This document shows, one piece after another, positions 1 to 9,053 of a stretch of DNA of 64,000 bases; within the stretch, counting starts at the first letter, position 1; each line of letters opens with the position of its first letter. The DNA comes from Bog-756 sp035531955. Lineage in GTDB: Bacteria; Actinomycetota; Acidimicrobiia; Acidimicrobiales; RAAP-2. Below the pieces are notes generated by a model. The model was given only the letters and a program-made list of their open reading frames with translations. It made no database searches and had not been told where the DNA came from. A program made the translations under genes and the position numbers. The stretch spans positions 17,266-81,265 of the forward strand of contig DATKRZ010000067.1 in the NCBI GenBank assembly GCA_035531955.1, in the 5' to 3' direction.

Positions 1-2056
1 GCTGGCCCTCGAGCTGATGAGCGGCATCGACCAGGAGACGGTCGATTTCACCCCCAACTACGACGCCACCGCCGAGGAGCCGACGGTTCTGCCGGCGCGG
101 TTCCCGAACATCCTGGTCAACGGGTCACAGGGGATCGCGGTGGGGATGGCGACCAGCATCCCGCCCCACAATCTGGGTGAGGTCATCGACGCCACCGCCC
201 ACCTCCTCGAGCATCCGGAGGCTACTTCCGACGACCTCATGGCGTTCGTCAAGGGCCCCGACTTCCCCACCGGGGCGCTCATCCTCGGCCGCCAGGGGAT
301 CCTCGACGCGCTGCGCACGGGTCGCGGGTCGATCAAGATGCGGGCGGTGGCGGAGATCGAGGAGGGCCGGGACGGGGCGACCCGGATCGTGGTGTCGGAG
401 ATGCCGTACCAGACTTCGGTGGCCACGGTGGAGAAGAAGATCTCGGAGCTGGTCCGCACCGGCGACATCGACGGCATCGCCGAGGCCCAGGACGACTCCT
501 CCGGCGGCAAGACCCGCCTGGTCATCCGCTTGAAACGCGACGCCAACGCCAACGTGGTGCTCAACAACCTTTTCAAGCAGACGCCCCTGCAGACCTCGTT
601 CAGCGTCAACGCGGTGGCCCTGGTCGACGGGGTGCCCCGCACCCTGAACCTGGCGCAGATGCTCACCCATTACGTGGCCCACCAGGTCGACGTGGTGACC
701 CGCCGATCGCAATTCCTGCTCGACAAGGCCCGAGCCCGCGCCCACGTGGTCGAGGGCCTGCTCAAGGCCATCGACATGTTGGATGCGGTCATCGCCGCCA
801 TCCGGGAGTCGGACGACCGCCCGGCCGCCCTCGAGGCGCTGCGGACCCCCCCGTTCGAGTTCTCCGAAGAGCAGGCCAATCACATCTTGGACATGACCCT
901 GGCCCGGCTGACCCGACTGGGCCGGTCCAACCTCGAAGAGGAGATGGCCAGGCTGCTCGGGGAGATCGCCGAGCTCGAGTCGATCCTGGCCGATCCGGCC
1001 AAGCTGCGCGGGGTGATCGCCTCGGAGATGGCCGAGATCCGCGAGAAGTTCGCCAACGAGCGCCGGACGGTGATCACCCACGACCCCGGGGACATGAACG
1101 TGGAGGACCTGGTCGACGACGAGGAGATGGTCGTGACCATGAGCCGTGCCGGTTACGTGAAGGCGGTCTCCGCCGATTCGTTCCGCACCCAGGGCCGCGG
1201 CGGACGCGGCGTCCAGGGGGCAAAGCTCAAAGAGGAGGATCTGATCTCCGACGTGGTGCACACCACGGCCCACGCCCATCTCCTGCTGTTCTCGAACCGG
1301 GGCCGGGTGTTCCGCCTGCGAGCCCTCGAGATCCCGATGAAGGAGCGGACCGCCCGCGGCACCGCCATCGTCAACCTCCTGCCCCTGGCCCCGAACGAGG
1401 TCATCCAGGCCATCATCGGTACCCGCGACTTCCCCGCCGACAGTTACCTGGTGTTCAGCACCAAGCTGGGCCAGATCAAAAAGACCTCGTTCACCGAGTA
1501 CGACAAGTCACGCCGCGAGGGCTTCATCGCCATCAATCTGCGGGACGGAGACGAACTGGTACGGGTGGTGGAGACCCACGGTGATGACGACGTGTTCCTG
1601 GTCACCCAGTCGGGCATGACCATCCGCTTCTCCGAGCAGGACGTCCGGGCCATGGGTCGTGATGCGGCAGGCGTACGCGGTGTGCGGCTCAAGGCCGACG
1701 ACCGGGTGGTCTCGTGCGACATCGCCCGGGACGAGGCCGACATCCTGTTGCTCACCGACGCGGGCTACGGCAAGCGGACCAAGGTGGAGCGCTTCAACCG
1801 GCAGGCACGCGGCGGGCAAGGGGTGCGGGGCATCCGTCTGACTGCCAAACGCGGGCGGGTGGTGGCCGCCTTCATGGCCGGGCTGGAGGACGAGATCCTG
1901 CTCATCTCGACCTCGGGGGTGGTCATCCGCACCGCGGTCCGGGAGATCGCCTCGCAGGGTCGGGATGCAACCGGGGTGCGGGTCATGAACCTCGACACCG
2001 ACGATGCGGTGGCGGCGGTGGCCGCGGTGGCGGGCGAGGTGGCCGGAGACGGGTAG
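1..2056 (+). CDS. gyrA: DNA gyrase subunit A (5'-truncated by window edge)
   Basis: GyrA is the breakage-reunion subunit of gyrase, the type II topoisomerase that introduces negative supercoils. The reading frame is open from base 2 (LALELMSGIDQETVDF), and this conserved segment lies just after the catalytic-tyrosine region, so roughly the first 150 residues, including the active-site Tyr, are outside the window. What remains covers the end of the winged-helix/tower region (PARFPNILVNGSQGIAVG), the coiled-coil section around window residues 215-345, and the six-bladed C-terminal DNA-wrapping domain. A GyrA-box-like element reads TQGRGGRGVQGAK, with related blade motifs RQARGGQGVRG and SQGRDATGVR further on. 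The C-terminus ends in a short Ala/Val/Gly tail. It is followed 90 bp later by tRNA-Ile, a frequent actinobacterial order. Confidence 0.97.
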   Translation, partial: LALELMSGIDQETVDFTPNYDATAEEPTVLPARFPNILVNGSQGIAVGMATSIPPHNLGEVIDATAHLLEHPEATSDDLMAFVKGPDFPTGALILGRQGILDALRTGRGSIKMRAVAEIEEGRDGATRIVVSEMPYQTSVATVEKKISELVRTGDIDGIAEAQDDSSGGKTRLVIRLKRDANANVVLNNLFKQTPLQTSFSVNAVALVDGVPRTLNLAQMLTHYVAHQVDVVTRRSQFLLDKARARAHVVEGLLKAIDMLDAVIAAIRESDDRPAALEALRTPPFEFSEEQANHILDMTLARLTRLGRSNLEEEMARLLGEIAELESILADPAKLRGVIASEMAEIREKFANERRTVITHDPGDMNVEDLVDDEEMVVTMSRAGYVKAVSADSFRTQGRGGRGVQGAKLKEEDLISDVVHTTAHAHLLLFSNRGRVFRLRALEIPMKERTARGTAIVNLLPLAPNEVIQAIIGTRDFPADSYLVFSTKLGQIKKTSFTEYDKSRREGFIAINLRDGDELVRVVETHGDDDVFLVTQSGMTIRFSEQDVRAMGRDAAGVRGVRLKADDRVVSCDIARDEADILLLTDAGYGKRTKVERFNRQARGGQGVRGIRLTAKRGRVVAAFMAGLEDEILLISTSGVVIRTAVREIASQGRDATGVRVMNLDTDDAVAAVAAVAGEVAGDG

Positions 2057-2146
2057 GGGGCCGGCGTTCGGGGTACGGGCCACCTGGAAGCGGCTCGGGC
2101 CTGATGGAATCGGTCGAGTGGTGGTGTAGCGTCGTGCACCGTTTGC

Positions 2147-2223
2147 GGGGCTATAGCTCAGTCGGTTAGAGCGCAGCACTGATAATGCTGAGGTCGCTGG
2201 TTCGATTCCAGCTAGCCCCACCA
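2147..2223 (+). tRNA. tRNA-Ile (anticodon GAT)
   Basis: A 77-nt cloverleaf. The acceptor stem GGGGCTA pairs with TAGCCCC, the discriminator is A2220, and the CCA end is encoded at 2221-2223. The anticodon stem CAGCA/TGCTG encloses the loop CTGATAA with anticodon GAT at 2181-2183. The T-arm contains GGTTCGATTCC. It sits just downstream of gyrA, where actinobacteria usually keep tRNA-Ile, often followed by tRNA-Ala. No tRNA-Ala follows here. Confidence 0.97.
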
Positions 2224-2325
2224 GGAGTGAATGGCCCGACGTCGAAAGGCTCGGGTGCCTCGGCGACCAGAGGAAGCGAAGGATCCAGGTCGTGAGCGAC
2301 AATTGCGCAGAGCGCTGCTTCGCGC

Positions 2326-3297
2326 TCAGAGGGCGGGGATCACCTTGTCGGTCACCGTGCGGAGGTAGCGCCAGGCGATCTCCGGGGGAAGGCCGCCGAC
2401 GAGTGGATGCAGCGGCAGAGGGAGACCGGACCTGGCCATGGAAATCGCCTCGTCGACGGACATGACGCGGTACCCCATATTCTCCGCCCGGAGTTCCTCG
2501 ATCGATTCTGCGAACGACAGACTCGTCGTCCCACTGTCGCCGACATTCATGACCGCGTAGCTGCGAGCGTCGTGCATAAGGTAGGGACCGAGTTCGTCCC
2601 ACGCGCGTTCTACGTCGTTGGCGACGAACAGACTCGTTGGCAGGTCCTTCGGTGGAAGAAAGCACCAGCTCGGCTCGTGGCCGGCGCTGCGCGCCGAATG
2701 CTCGAAGACTTGCCGGAGTGAAGCGGTTCCGTTCTGCGCGAAGAACCCGAGACCGTTCCGACCGGCCCGACGGGCAGCCGCTTCGCTACCACCGCCCCAC
2801 GACACGGACGGTCCTCCGGGAGTCAACGGCGTGGGGGTGACCTGGACAGTCCGACCGTCGTGGTCGAACGGCTCACCGGTCTTGGCTCGGAGCAGGACGG
2901 CCAACCACTCATCGGCGATGCGACCTCGGCTCCGAAAGTCCACGCCGAACATGCCGTACTCGTCTTCGCGGTACCCGATACCGCAGACATAGCTGACCCG
3001 TCCGCTGCTGAGGATGTCAAGGACGACCATCTCCTCGGCCAGGCGGATCGGCTCGTACAAGGGGAGAACGACAACAGCCAGCACGATCGGGATCGATGAC
3101 GTCCGGGCCGCCAGGGCGGTGGCGAGGATCATCGGCGACGGCAGGTACCCGTCGCTCTGTCCATGGTGCTCGCTGAGGATCGCCGCTACTGCGCCGCGCT
3201 CCTCGGCCCAGCTCGTCATCTCGAGCGCGGCCGCGTAGAGCTCTACCGTCGGGGCACCGGTGGAGGGCGCGCGCATGTCGAATCGAAGAGTGAACAT
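2326..3297 (-). CDS. Luciferase-like (LLM class) flavin-dependent oxidoreductase
   Basis: A 323-residue protein of the bacterial luciferase-like monooxygenase superfamily, a TIM barrel that in actinobacteria usually uses F420 or FMN. The N-terminus MFTLRFDMRAP is typical of the family. Further signatures are AAILSEHHGQSDGYLPSP, the barrel strand IPIVLAVVVLPLYEP, the segment RLAEEMVVLDILSSGRVSYV, and GGSEAAARRAGRNGLGFF near the C-terminal third. The substrate cannot be told from sequence. ATG at 3297 is preferred because the conserved N-terminal beta strand begins there, although no strong Shine-Dalgarno precedes it. The next gene lies on the same strand. It is one of three family members in the window (others at 10207 and 33814), and they are divergent rather than recent duplicates. 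Confidence 0.85.
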   Translation of the reverse strand: MFTLRFDMRAPSTGAPTVELYAAALEMTSWAEERGAVAAILSEHHGQSDGYLPSPMILATALAARTSSIPIVLAVVVLPLYEPIRLAEEMVVLDILSSGRVSYVCGIGYREDEYGMFGVDFRSRGRIADEWLAVLLRAKTGEPFDHDGRTVQVTPTPLTPGGPSVSWGGGSEAAARRAGRNGLGFFAQNGTASLRQVFEHSARSAGHEPSWCFLPPKDLPTSLFVANDVERAWDELGPYLMHDARSYAVMNVGDSGTTSLSFAESIEELRAENMGYRVMSVDEAISMARSGLPLPLHPLVGGLPPEIAWRYLRTVTDKVIPAL

Positions 3298-3324
3298 CAG
3301 GTCAGGTACCGGACTCGGGTGACC

Positions 3325-3546
3325 CTATTCGAACCGGTCCTGGTCACTCCAGTCCGGCGATCCGTCGGCGATCCAGGTTCCGGTGACTTCCTCGCCGGGA
3401 ACGACCAGACCGGCGGTATCGGGGCAGCCCGGATACGGGGCGAACAGGATCGATGTCTCCCACAGCTCCTCAGGGATGAGCTCCTGTCGACCCGGAAGTT
3501 CGAGAGGATCCTGGATGGGCCCTTCCGACACACGGGCGTCCTCCAT
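3325..3546 (-). CDS. Small acidic hypothetical protein (possibly a gene remnant)
   Basis: A 73-residue acidic frame (begins MEDARVSEGPIQDPLEL, ends DWSDQDRFE) lying 27 bp upstream of the luciferase-like gene on the same strand. Composition is protein-like: balanced acidic and hydrophobic residues, few Arg runs. The same frame stays open upstream for about 37 codons (reading TTAASGLEPATWSWF just before the ATG) without a good start, so this may be the 3' end of a longer decayed gene. I do not recognise a family. The competing longer frame at 3297-3866 on this strand is Arg/Ser/Pro-rich and looks non-coding. Confidence 0.35.
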   Translation of the reverse strand: MEDARVSEGPIQDPLELPGRQELIPEELWETSILFAPYPGCPDTAGLVVPGEEVTGTWIADGSPDWSDQDRFE

Positions 3547-3685
3547 GAACCATGACCAGGTTGCCGGCTCCAGACCCGATGCCGCCGTGGTTCGCTCGTC
3601 ATGACGTACGCAACCGCCCCTTCGGACAGGGGGTCTCCGGTGTTGAGAGGGTGGGTGACCTCAGCCCCTGGCTGCTGTTGTCCCG

Positions 3686-4483
3686 TCAGCTCGGACCTTT
3701 GCGCCCCAGGAGATGAAAGACGCGACTGAGTTGGCGGTAGGGGTCTCGACGGCTGGCTGCGAGTTCGACTGCGGCCGTCGCCGCTACCTGCTCTGGATCG
3801 CCGGGGTCCAACTCGACTCCACCGAATTCGAGCCAGTCGACAAACAGCCATACCCCGTACCAGCACATTGGCTCCACTTCCCGGCTCCGCATGAGCTCGC
3901 TGAGGTGCTCCACCGTGTCGGCCCGGCTCGGCACTCCCAGCACCCCAACCTCGCCGGTGGCGTCAAACGCCGCCAGGGCGTCGTCCCACCGCTGTTCGAG
4001 GGCCGGGCGCACGGCCAGCACCTTGGCGTTCCCGGTCATGATCGAAACCACACCGCCGACAGCCGTGCACCGGCACAGCTGGTCGACCAACGGCTCCGGT
4101 TGCTCGAGGTACCCGAGCACGCCGTGGCACAACACTGCGGCGAAGCGGCGGCCATCCACCGCCGCGAAGGCGTTCTCACCGTCGGCCTGCAAGAGCGTCA
4201 CCCGTCGCCGGGCCTCACCGGGCAGCCGCTGGAGCCGCCGCCGAGCTTTGTCCAGCATCGCCGGCGATGGATCGAGCAGCGTCACCTCGTGGCCGGCTTG
4301 AGCCAGCTGAAACGACTGATGGCCTGCGCCGCCGCCGACGTCGAGCACGGGCGCTGGAGGCCTGGGCAAATGCTCGAGCAGCTGCTGGTGCAACACATAG
4401 GTGCGCACCTGCCCTTTCACCGAGGCATAAGCCTCATCCGCAAACTGGTCAGCCAAACCGGCCCAGGTGTCATCGCCCACCAC
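3686..4483 (-). CDS. CmoM/SmtA-like SAM-dependent methyltransferase
   Basis: About 265 residues, class I Rossmann methyltransferase. Motif I is VLDVGGGAGHQSFQLA, motif II acidic residue in TLLDPSPAMLD, a post-motif in LLQADGENAF, and the family strand FAAVLCHGVLGYL. The layout matches E. coli CmoM, which methylates carboxymethoxyuridine at tRNA wobble position 34: an N-terminal YASVKGQVRTYVLHQQLLEH, a mid MTGNAKVLAVRPALEQRW, and a C-terminal YGVWLFVDWL then RRDPYRQLSRVFHLLGRK. I chose GTG at 4483 (4480 also possible) because homology begins at GDDTWAGLADQF. ATG at 4576 would add a Cys/Pro-rich stretch with no family match. It is divergent from the HAD gene at 4628. A second CmoM-like gene lies at 45566. 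The tRNA role is inferred from family resemblance only. Confidence 0.8.
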   Translation of the reverse strand: MVGDDTWAGLADQFADEAYASVKGQVRTYVLHQQLLEHLPRPPAPVLDVGGGAGHQSFQLAQAGHEVTLLDPSPAMLDKARRRLQRLPGEARRRVTLLQADGENAFAAVDGRRFAAVLCHGVLGYLEQPEPLVDQLCRCTAVGGVVSIMTGNAKVLAVRPALEQRWDDALAAFDATGEVGVLGVPSRADTVEHLSELMRSREVEPMCWYGVWLFVDWLEFGGVELDPGDPEQVAATAAVELAASRRDPYRQLSRVFHLLGRKGPS

Positions 4484-4627
4484 ATCAAGATATTCCGGAT
4501 GTTCAGTCCCAAGAAGGCCTCGTCCCTGGGGGTGACAACTCTGGAGGGGACACCAGCTGACCCGGGCCCGACTCATGCCGACGTCGGGCCCACAACACCG
4601 CCGGCTCGAGGCTGGAATGATGTCTGA

Positions 4628-5293
4628 ATGGCCGGGTGCATCGTCCTGGACTTCGACGGCACCGTCATTGACAGCGAAGAGCCCTTGTTTCAGTCGTGGG
4701 TCGAGCTCTGGGACCACTACGACGAGGAGTTGACGGCGGCAGAATGGCAAGGGTCCATAGGTACCGATGACGGCCGCGATCCATGGTCTGACCTTCAACG
4801 GAGGATGGGTCGCATTCTGGATCCAACTCTGCAGGCGGCCCGACGGGCCCGGCGAGACGAGCTGCTCGAGAGTCAGAGCCCGCGTCCGGGCGTGGTCGCC
4901 TGGCTGAACGAGGCCCGCGCCCTCGGAATCGCAGTGGGAATCGCTTCGTCGTCACCGTCGGAATGGGTGAACGGTCATCTCGAGCGACTCGGACTCCACG
5001 AGCACTTCTCGTGCGTCGTCTGCGCCGACGGAACGATCCCGGCCAAGCCCGATCCGATGTCGTACCGGATAGCATGCGATCTACTGGGAGCCGACCCCTG
5101 CCACTCGGTTGCCGTTGAGGACTCACCGCATGGAGTCGCCGCCGCCACGTCGGCCGGTCTCTTCACCATCGCCGTCCCGCACGGTCTCACGGAAGGCCTC
5201 GATCTCACGGCTGCCGACCTTTATTTGGACACGCTCGAGGGACTCACCGCTTCTGAAGCGCTACGCATGGCTCGCCACCGGCCGGTCCGATGA
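4628..5293 (+). CDS. HAD-superfamily hydrolase, beta-phosphoglucomutase-like subgroup
   Basis: A 221-residue HAD subfamily I phosphatase or phosphomutase. Motif I is LDFDGTVIDSEE, with nucleophile Asp8 and acid/base Asp10. A helical cap domain occupies about residues 15-85. Motif II Ser is in VGIASSSPSEWV, the motif III Lys in TIPAKPDP, and the motif IV acidic pair in SVAVEDSPHGVAAATSAG. Such proteins dephosphorylate small sugar phosphates or isomerise beta-glucose-1-phosphate. The specific substrate is not readable here. Start ATG 4628 begins directly at the first beta strand. It is divergent from the methyltransferase gene and followed by about 180 bp before the next gene. Confidence 0.9.
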   Translation: MAGCIVLDFDGTVIDSEEPLFQSWVELWDHYDEELTAAEWQGSIGTDDGRDPWSDLQRRMGRILDPTLQAARRARRDELLESQSPRPGVVAWLNEARALGIAVGIASSSPSEWVNGHLERLGLHEHFSCVVCADGTIPAKPDPMSYRIACDLLGADPCHSVAVEDSPHGVAAATSAGLFTIAVPHGLTEGLDLTAADLYLDTLEGLTASEALRMARHRPVR

Positions 5294-5475
5294 AGACTGC
5301 CTTGGGCCAATCGACGTCGGGCTTGTCGCACGGTCGGGCCGGCCACCTTGGAGGGGTTGCAGGTGGTGGCGAGCACGGTCATCCCGAGCCGATCGGCGAG
5401 GTCGGTGGCCGCCATCCCGACCGATGACGGCTCGCGGCGGGGCCCGGCACACGGCCAGAGGGGACCTGGGGCAGA

Positions 5476-6858
5476 GTGTGGACCGTGCCCAGCCTCACCG
5501 CCGCCATCGGGCGTCTCCGGGACGTCGTCGGCCCCCGGGCCGTGGGGGACCCCGAGATCGTCGCCTCGTACACGACCGACTGGACCGGCCGGTTCGTGGG
5601 CTATTCCCCGCTCGTGGTGCGGCCAGAGTCGACAGAGGAGGTGGCGGACGTGGTCTCCGCCTGTCGGGAGCTGGGCCTGACCCTGGTGCCCCAGGGAGGG
5701 AACACGGGTCTGGTCGGCGGCGGCGTGCCGCTCGGGGGCGAAGTGGTGCTCAGTCTTCGCCGGCTCCGGGCCCTGGATCCGGTCGACGTCCGGTCCGGCC
5801 AGGTCACCGCCGGGGCCGGCGTCGCCCTCGCCCAACTCCAGCAGACGGCCGCCGCCGCCGACTGGTCCTACGGCGTGGACATGGCCAGCCGTGGGTCGGC
5901 CACCGTGGGCGGTATGGTCGCCACCAACGCCGGGGGGCTGCACGTCCTCCGCTACGGCGACACCAGAGCGCAGCTGGTAGGGCTCGAGGCAGTGCTGGGA
6001 ACCGGCGCGGTGGTGTCCCATCTCGGGGGATTGGTGAAGGACAACACCGGCTACGACTGGCCGGGGCTGGTGTGCGGCAGTGAGGGGACGCTCGCCGTCG
6101 TCACCGCCGCCCGGTTCCGACTCGTCCCACCGACGCCATACCGGACCGCGGCGCTTCTGGCCTTCCAAACGGTTCCCGACGCACTCGCTGCTGCCTGGCT
6201 GCTCCGCCGCTCGCTCGCGTCGCTGGAGGCCTGTGAGCTGTTTCTGGCGTCCGGGGTCGAGCTCGTCTGTTCGGTCAGCGGGATACCGGCTCCGTTCCCC
6301 CGACGCCATCCGGCCTACCTGCTGGTCGAAGTCGCTGGTCAGACGGACCCCGTCGACATGTTGGCCGAGGCCGCCGACTCCCTCCCCAAGTTGGCAGATG
6401 TGGCCGTGGCCACGGAGACAGCCCGGAGGGCCGAGCTCTGGCGCTTCCGCGAGGACCACACCCAGGCCATCAACAGCCTGGGTCCTCCGCACAAGCTCGA
6501 CGTGGCCCTGCCGCTCGGGGCGCTGGCCGAGTTCGTCGACCGGGTCCCCGGAGTGGTGGCGTCGGTCGATCCGGGGGCCCGGACCTGGCTGTTCGGCCAC
6601 GTCGGGGATGGCAATGTCCACGTCAACGTCACCGGCTCCACTCCGGGCGACGACCGTGTCGACGACGTGGTGCTCAGGCTGGCGGCCGGGCTCGGTGGGA
6701 GCATCAGCGCCGAGCACGGAATCGGCACGGCGAAGAAACGATGGCTCTCCCTGTCGAGGACGTCGGCCGAGCTCTCGGCCTTCCGGTCGCTCAAGGTGGC
6801 GCTCGACCCTGGCGGGATCCTGAACCCCAACGTCCTCCTGCCGGCAGACCCGGCCTGA
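5476..6858 (+). CDS. FAD-linked oxidase of the D-lactate/D-2-hydroxyglutarate dehydrogenase type
   Basis: A 460-residue flavoenzyme of the VAO/PCMH family that oxidises D-2-hydroxyacids to 2-oxoacids. The FAD-binding PCMH domain covers about residues 40-215, with the pyrophosphate loop PQGGNTGLVGGGVP and the segment GMVATNAGGLHVLRYGDTR. The C-terminal FAD-oxidase cap has the metal-site motif HVGDGNVHVN and the late AEHGIGTAKKRWL, ending in ILNPNVLLP. Its N-terminal order and PQGGNTGLVGG most resemble D-2-hydroxyglutarate dehydrogenases. The start is GTG at 5476, preceded by GGGG; a second GTG at 5485 is possible. The next gene begins 40 bp later on the same strand, so the two may be co-transcribed. 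A related GlcD-type enzyme lies at 60302. Confidence 0.88.
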   Translation: MWTVPSLTAAIGRLRDVVGPRAVGDPEIVASYTTDWTGRFVGYSPLVVRPESTEEVADVVSACRELGLTLVPQGGNTGLVGGGVPLGGEVVLSLRRLRALDPVDVRSGQVTAGAGVALAQLQQTAAAADWSYGVDMASRGSATVGGMVATNAGGLHVLRYGDTRAQLVGLEAVLGTGAVVSHLGGLVKDNTGYDWPGLVCGSEGTLAVVTAARFRLVPPTPYRTAALLAFQTVPDALAAAWLLRRSLASLEACELFLASGVELVCSVSGIPAPFPRRHPAYLLVEVAGQTDPVDMLAEAADSLPKLADVAVATETARRAELWRFREDHTQAINSLGPPHKLDVALPLGALAEFVDRVPGVVASVDPGARTWLFGHVGDGNVHVNVTGSTPGDDRVDDVVLRLAAGLGGSISAEHGIGTAKKRWLSLSRTSAELSAFRSLKVALDPGGILNPNVLLPADPA

Positions 6859-6898
6859 CGAGGCGCGGGGGGCTCGATCTCCGTTCGACACTGCTACC

Positions 6899-8476
6899 GT
6901 GACCGACGTGCCGGACTACGACGCCATTGTTGTTGGGGCCGGTCACAACGGGCTGACCGCGGCCACGATCATGGCCCGGGGCGGGATGCAGGTCCTCTGC
7001 CTGGAGAAGAACCACTTCATCGGCGGGATGGCGACGACCACGGAGCTCGCCCGTGGCTACCGCTTCGAACTGGCCGGCTCCATCCAGTTTCCGGTCCCGA
7101 CCGAGATCTTCGACGATCTGGGATTCGCCTCGTGTCCCATCTACGAGCCCGAAGTGCAGTCCGCCAGCATCGGGGCATCAGGTGAGCCGCCGATCCTGCT
7201 CTACAGCGATCCGACCCGCCTCCTGGACCACCTGAACGACGCCATCGGCATCGAGGCGGTGTTGGGTATGGCCGAGGTGGCGGCCTGGGCGGAGGCGCCG
7301 GCACGGGCCATCGGGCGGTTCGACGTCCGGAAGCCGCCGAAGTCACTCGACGAGATGTGGGCGTGCGCGACGAATGAGAAGGAGCGCCTGGCCATCCGGA
7401 CCGCACTGTTCGGCAGCGTGATGGACGTTGTCGACCGATTCCTCCCCGATCGCCAGAAGCATGCCCAGATCCGCAGCATGCTGGCCTTCCTCGCCGTCAA
7501 TTCCACCTTCCGGGGCCCCTATTCGGCCGGCAGCGCCCTCTGCCTCGCCTTCGCCCTGGCCTCGCCGGGTGACGCGACGATGTCCAAGGTGCATGGCGGC
7601 ATCGGCACCATGTCGGACCACCTGCTGGGGCTGTTCGAGCAGAGCGGCGGCGAGCTGCGGAGGCACGTCAAGGTGACCCGGATCGTCACCGATGGCGCCC
7701 GGGTGGAAGGGGTGGCCCTGGCTGACGACGAGGTGATAACCGCCCCGGTGGTGGTATCGAATCTGGACCCCACGGCCACCTTCACCCAGCTGCTCGACCG
7801 GGATGAGCTGCCCGAGGTCTTTACCCAGCGTGTCGACGCCATCGATCATCGGGCCGCCTACTTCCAGATCCACTTCGCCCTCAAGGGCCTTCCGGAGTAC
7901 GCCAGCCCGTACGACATCCTCAACGAGGGCGATCTCCGGAACAACGTGACCTTCTTCGGCACCGCCGAGCAGATGCAACGCGACTTCGACGGATCCGTCC
8001 GCGGAATGGTCCCGGATTCCCCCTCGTTCAATCTGTCGATCCCGACGCTGCGCGACCCGGAGCTCGCACCCGAAGGGAAGCACGTGGCCAGCAGCTTCGC
8101 CTTCTATTCCCCGATTGCCGCGGCTCACGCGGACCAGGGACGGCTACGCGACGAGATGGCAGCACGCATCGTGGCGAAGATCACCTCGAAGGCGCCCAAC
8201 TTCCCGGATCTCATCGATCGTCAGTTCAACTACCCGGCCTACACCTACGAGCTGATGTTCGGATGCACCGGCGGCGACTTCACCCACGGGCTCCTCCAGC
8301 CGGAGTTCATGGGCCCGTTCCGCCCCGGACCCCGGGGTTGGCCCGACGCTCCGGTTCCGGTCGAGGGTCTGTACCTGTGCGGCGCGGGCTGCCACGGCGG
8401 CCCCGGGGTCACGTTCATCCCGGGCTACAACTGCGGATATGAGGTGCTCGAATCGGCTGGCTCGACCCGGCTGTAA
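6899..8476 (+). CDS. FAD-dependent oxidoreductase, phytoene desaturase/PYROXD2-like
   Basis: A 525-residue amine-oxidase-fold flavoprotein. The N-terminal dinucleotide motif is IVVGAGHNGLTAATIMARGG, ending in the acidic residue of LEKNHFIGG. Other family features are YSAGSALCLAFALAS, HGGIGTMSDHLLGLFEQ, a central VVVSNLDPTATF, and the C-terminal FAD contact GLYLCGAGCHGGPGVTF then IPGYNCGYEVLES. This pattern fits the CrtI-related PYROXD2 group, whose substrates are mostly unknown; carotenoid desaturation is possible, but no other carotenoid gene is nearby. The start is GTG 6899, 40 bp after the preceding FAD enzyme. Its last 52 bp overlap, tail to tail, the end of the DUF2834 gene on the other strand. 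Confidence 0.85.
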   Translation: MTDVPDYDAIVVGAGHNGLTAATIMARGGMQVLCLEKNHFIGGMATTTELARGYRFELAGSIQFPVPTEIFDDLGFASCPIYEPEVQSASIGASGEPPILLYSDPTRLLDHLNDAIGIEAVLGMAEVAAWAEAPARAIGRFDVRKPPKSLDEMWACATNEKERLAIRTALFGSVMDVVDRFLPDRQKHAQIRSMLAFLAVNSTFRGPYSAGSALCLAFALASPGDATMSKVHGGIGTMSDHLLGLFEQSGGELRRHVKVTRIVTDGARVEGVALADDEVITAPVVVSNLDPTATFTQLLDRDELPEVFTQRVDAIDHRAAYFQIHFALKGLPEYASPYDILNEGDLRNNVTFFGTAEQMQRDFDGSVRGMVPDSPSFNLSIPTLRDPELAPEGKHVASSFAFYSPIAAAHADQGRLRDEMAARIVAKITSKAPNFPDLIDRQFNYPAYTYELMFGCTGGDFTHGLLQPEFMGPFRPGPRGWPDAPVPVEGLYLCGAGCHGGPGVTFIPGYNCGYEVLESAGSTRL

Positions 8477-8898
8477 CGGATCTGGCGCTCGACGAACGCC
8501 AGGTACACCGCCACCGAGAACGCCAGGCTGGTGAAGAGGCTCATCGCGAAGAAGATCCATGGGATTCGCATCCCGCGCCTTCGCCCATCGGTGATCGACC
8601 ACAGCGGGAAGAGCAGGACGTTGACGATGATGTAGTCCTGGGCTGCCGAGTCCGCGGCCCAGTTGGAGAAGAGCGCCTTGGTGTAGTTGACGTAGCTGGC
8701 CTCGTGGCCGTACTGGTGCGTGTAGCGGACGTTGAAGTACCAACCGAGGCCCAGCGATGCGAGTCCGATCAGGAAGTAGATGCCCTCGAGCAATGACAAT
8801 CCCCCCGTTCCGCCGGCAAAGAGGCGCCGGTTGGTGACGAACGCCAAGGCCGTGCTGATCACGCCCAGGGCACCGAAGAAAAGGAGTGACGTAGTCAT
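8425..8898 (-). CDS. DUF2834-type membrane protein
   Basis: 157 residues with about four membrane segments: LLFFGALGVISTALAFV near residues 4-20, IYFLIGLASLGLGWYF near 39-54, the stretch DYIIVNVLLFPLW near 88-100, and IPWIFFAMSLFTSLAF near 113-128. The signature YVNYTKALFSNWAADSAAQD followed by a polytopic half matches DUF2834 proteins, whose function is unknown. ATG 8898 (MTTSLLFFGALG) is chosen because the longer in-frame extension to 9129 is Arg/Ser/Pro-rich and not protein-like. The 3' end overlaps the oxidoreductase gene by 52 bp in convergent orientation. Confidence 0.82.
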   Translation of the reverse strand: MTTSLLFFGALGVISTALAFVTNRRLFAGGTGGLSLLEGIYFLIGLASLGLGWYFNVRYTHQYGHEASYVNYTKALFSNWAADSAAQDYIIVNVLLFPLWSITDGRRRGMRIPWIFFAMSLFTSLAFSVAVYLAFVERQIRYSRVEPADSSTSYPQL

Positions 8899-9053
8899 GG
8901 GCCTCCCCGGACCTCCGCCGAATTGATGTCCGGTCATTCTAAGAGCGGGTGGAAGGCGAAGCGCCCCTTTGGAGCTCAAGGTCCCCAGTGTCGAGGTCGA
9001 TGACTGAAGTCGGGGGCAGGGTGCGGCTCGAGCAGGTCGAGCAGAGGTTGACG

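Noticed and set aside
2147..3300. Genomic island inserted at the tRNA-Ile 3' end
   Set aside because: The gene content does become accessory after the tRNA, but there is no integrase and I found no second copy of the tRNA 3' end in the window.
3297..3866. A 189-codon minus-strand frame upstream of the first luciferase-like gene
   Set aside because: Arg/Ser/Pro-rich with no domain, overlapping the end of the methyltransferase gene; the acidic frame at 3325-3546 is the better candidate.
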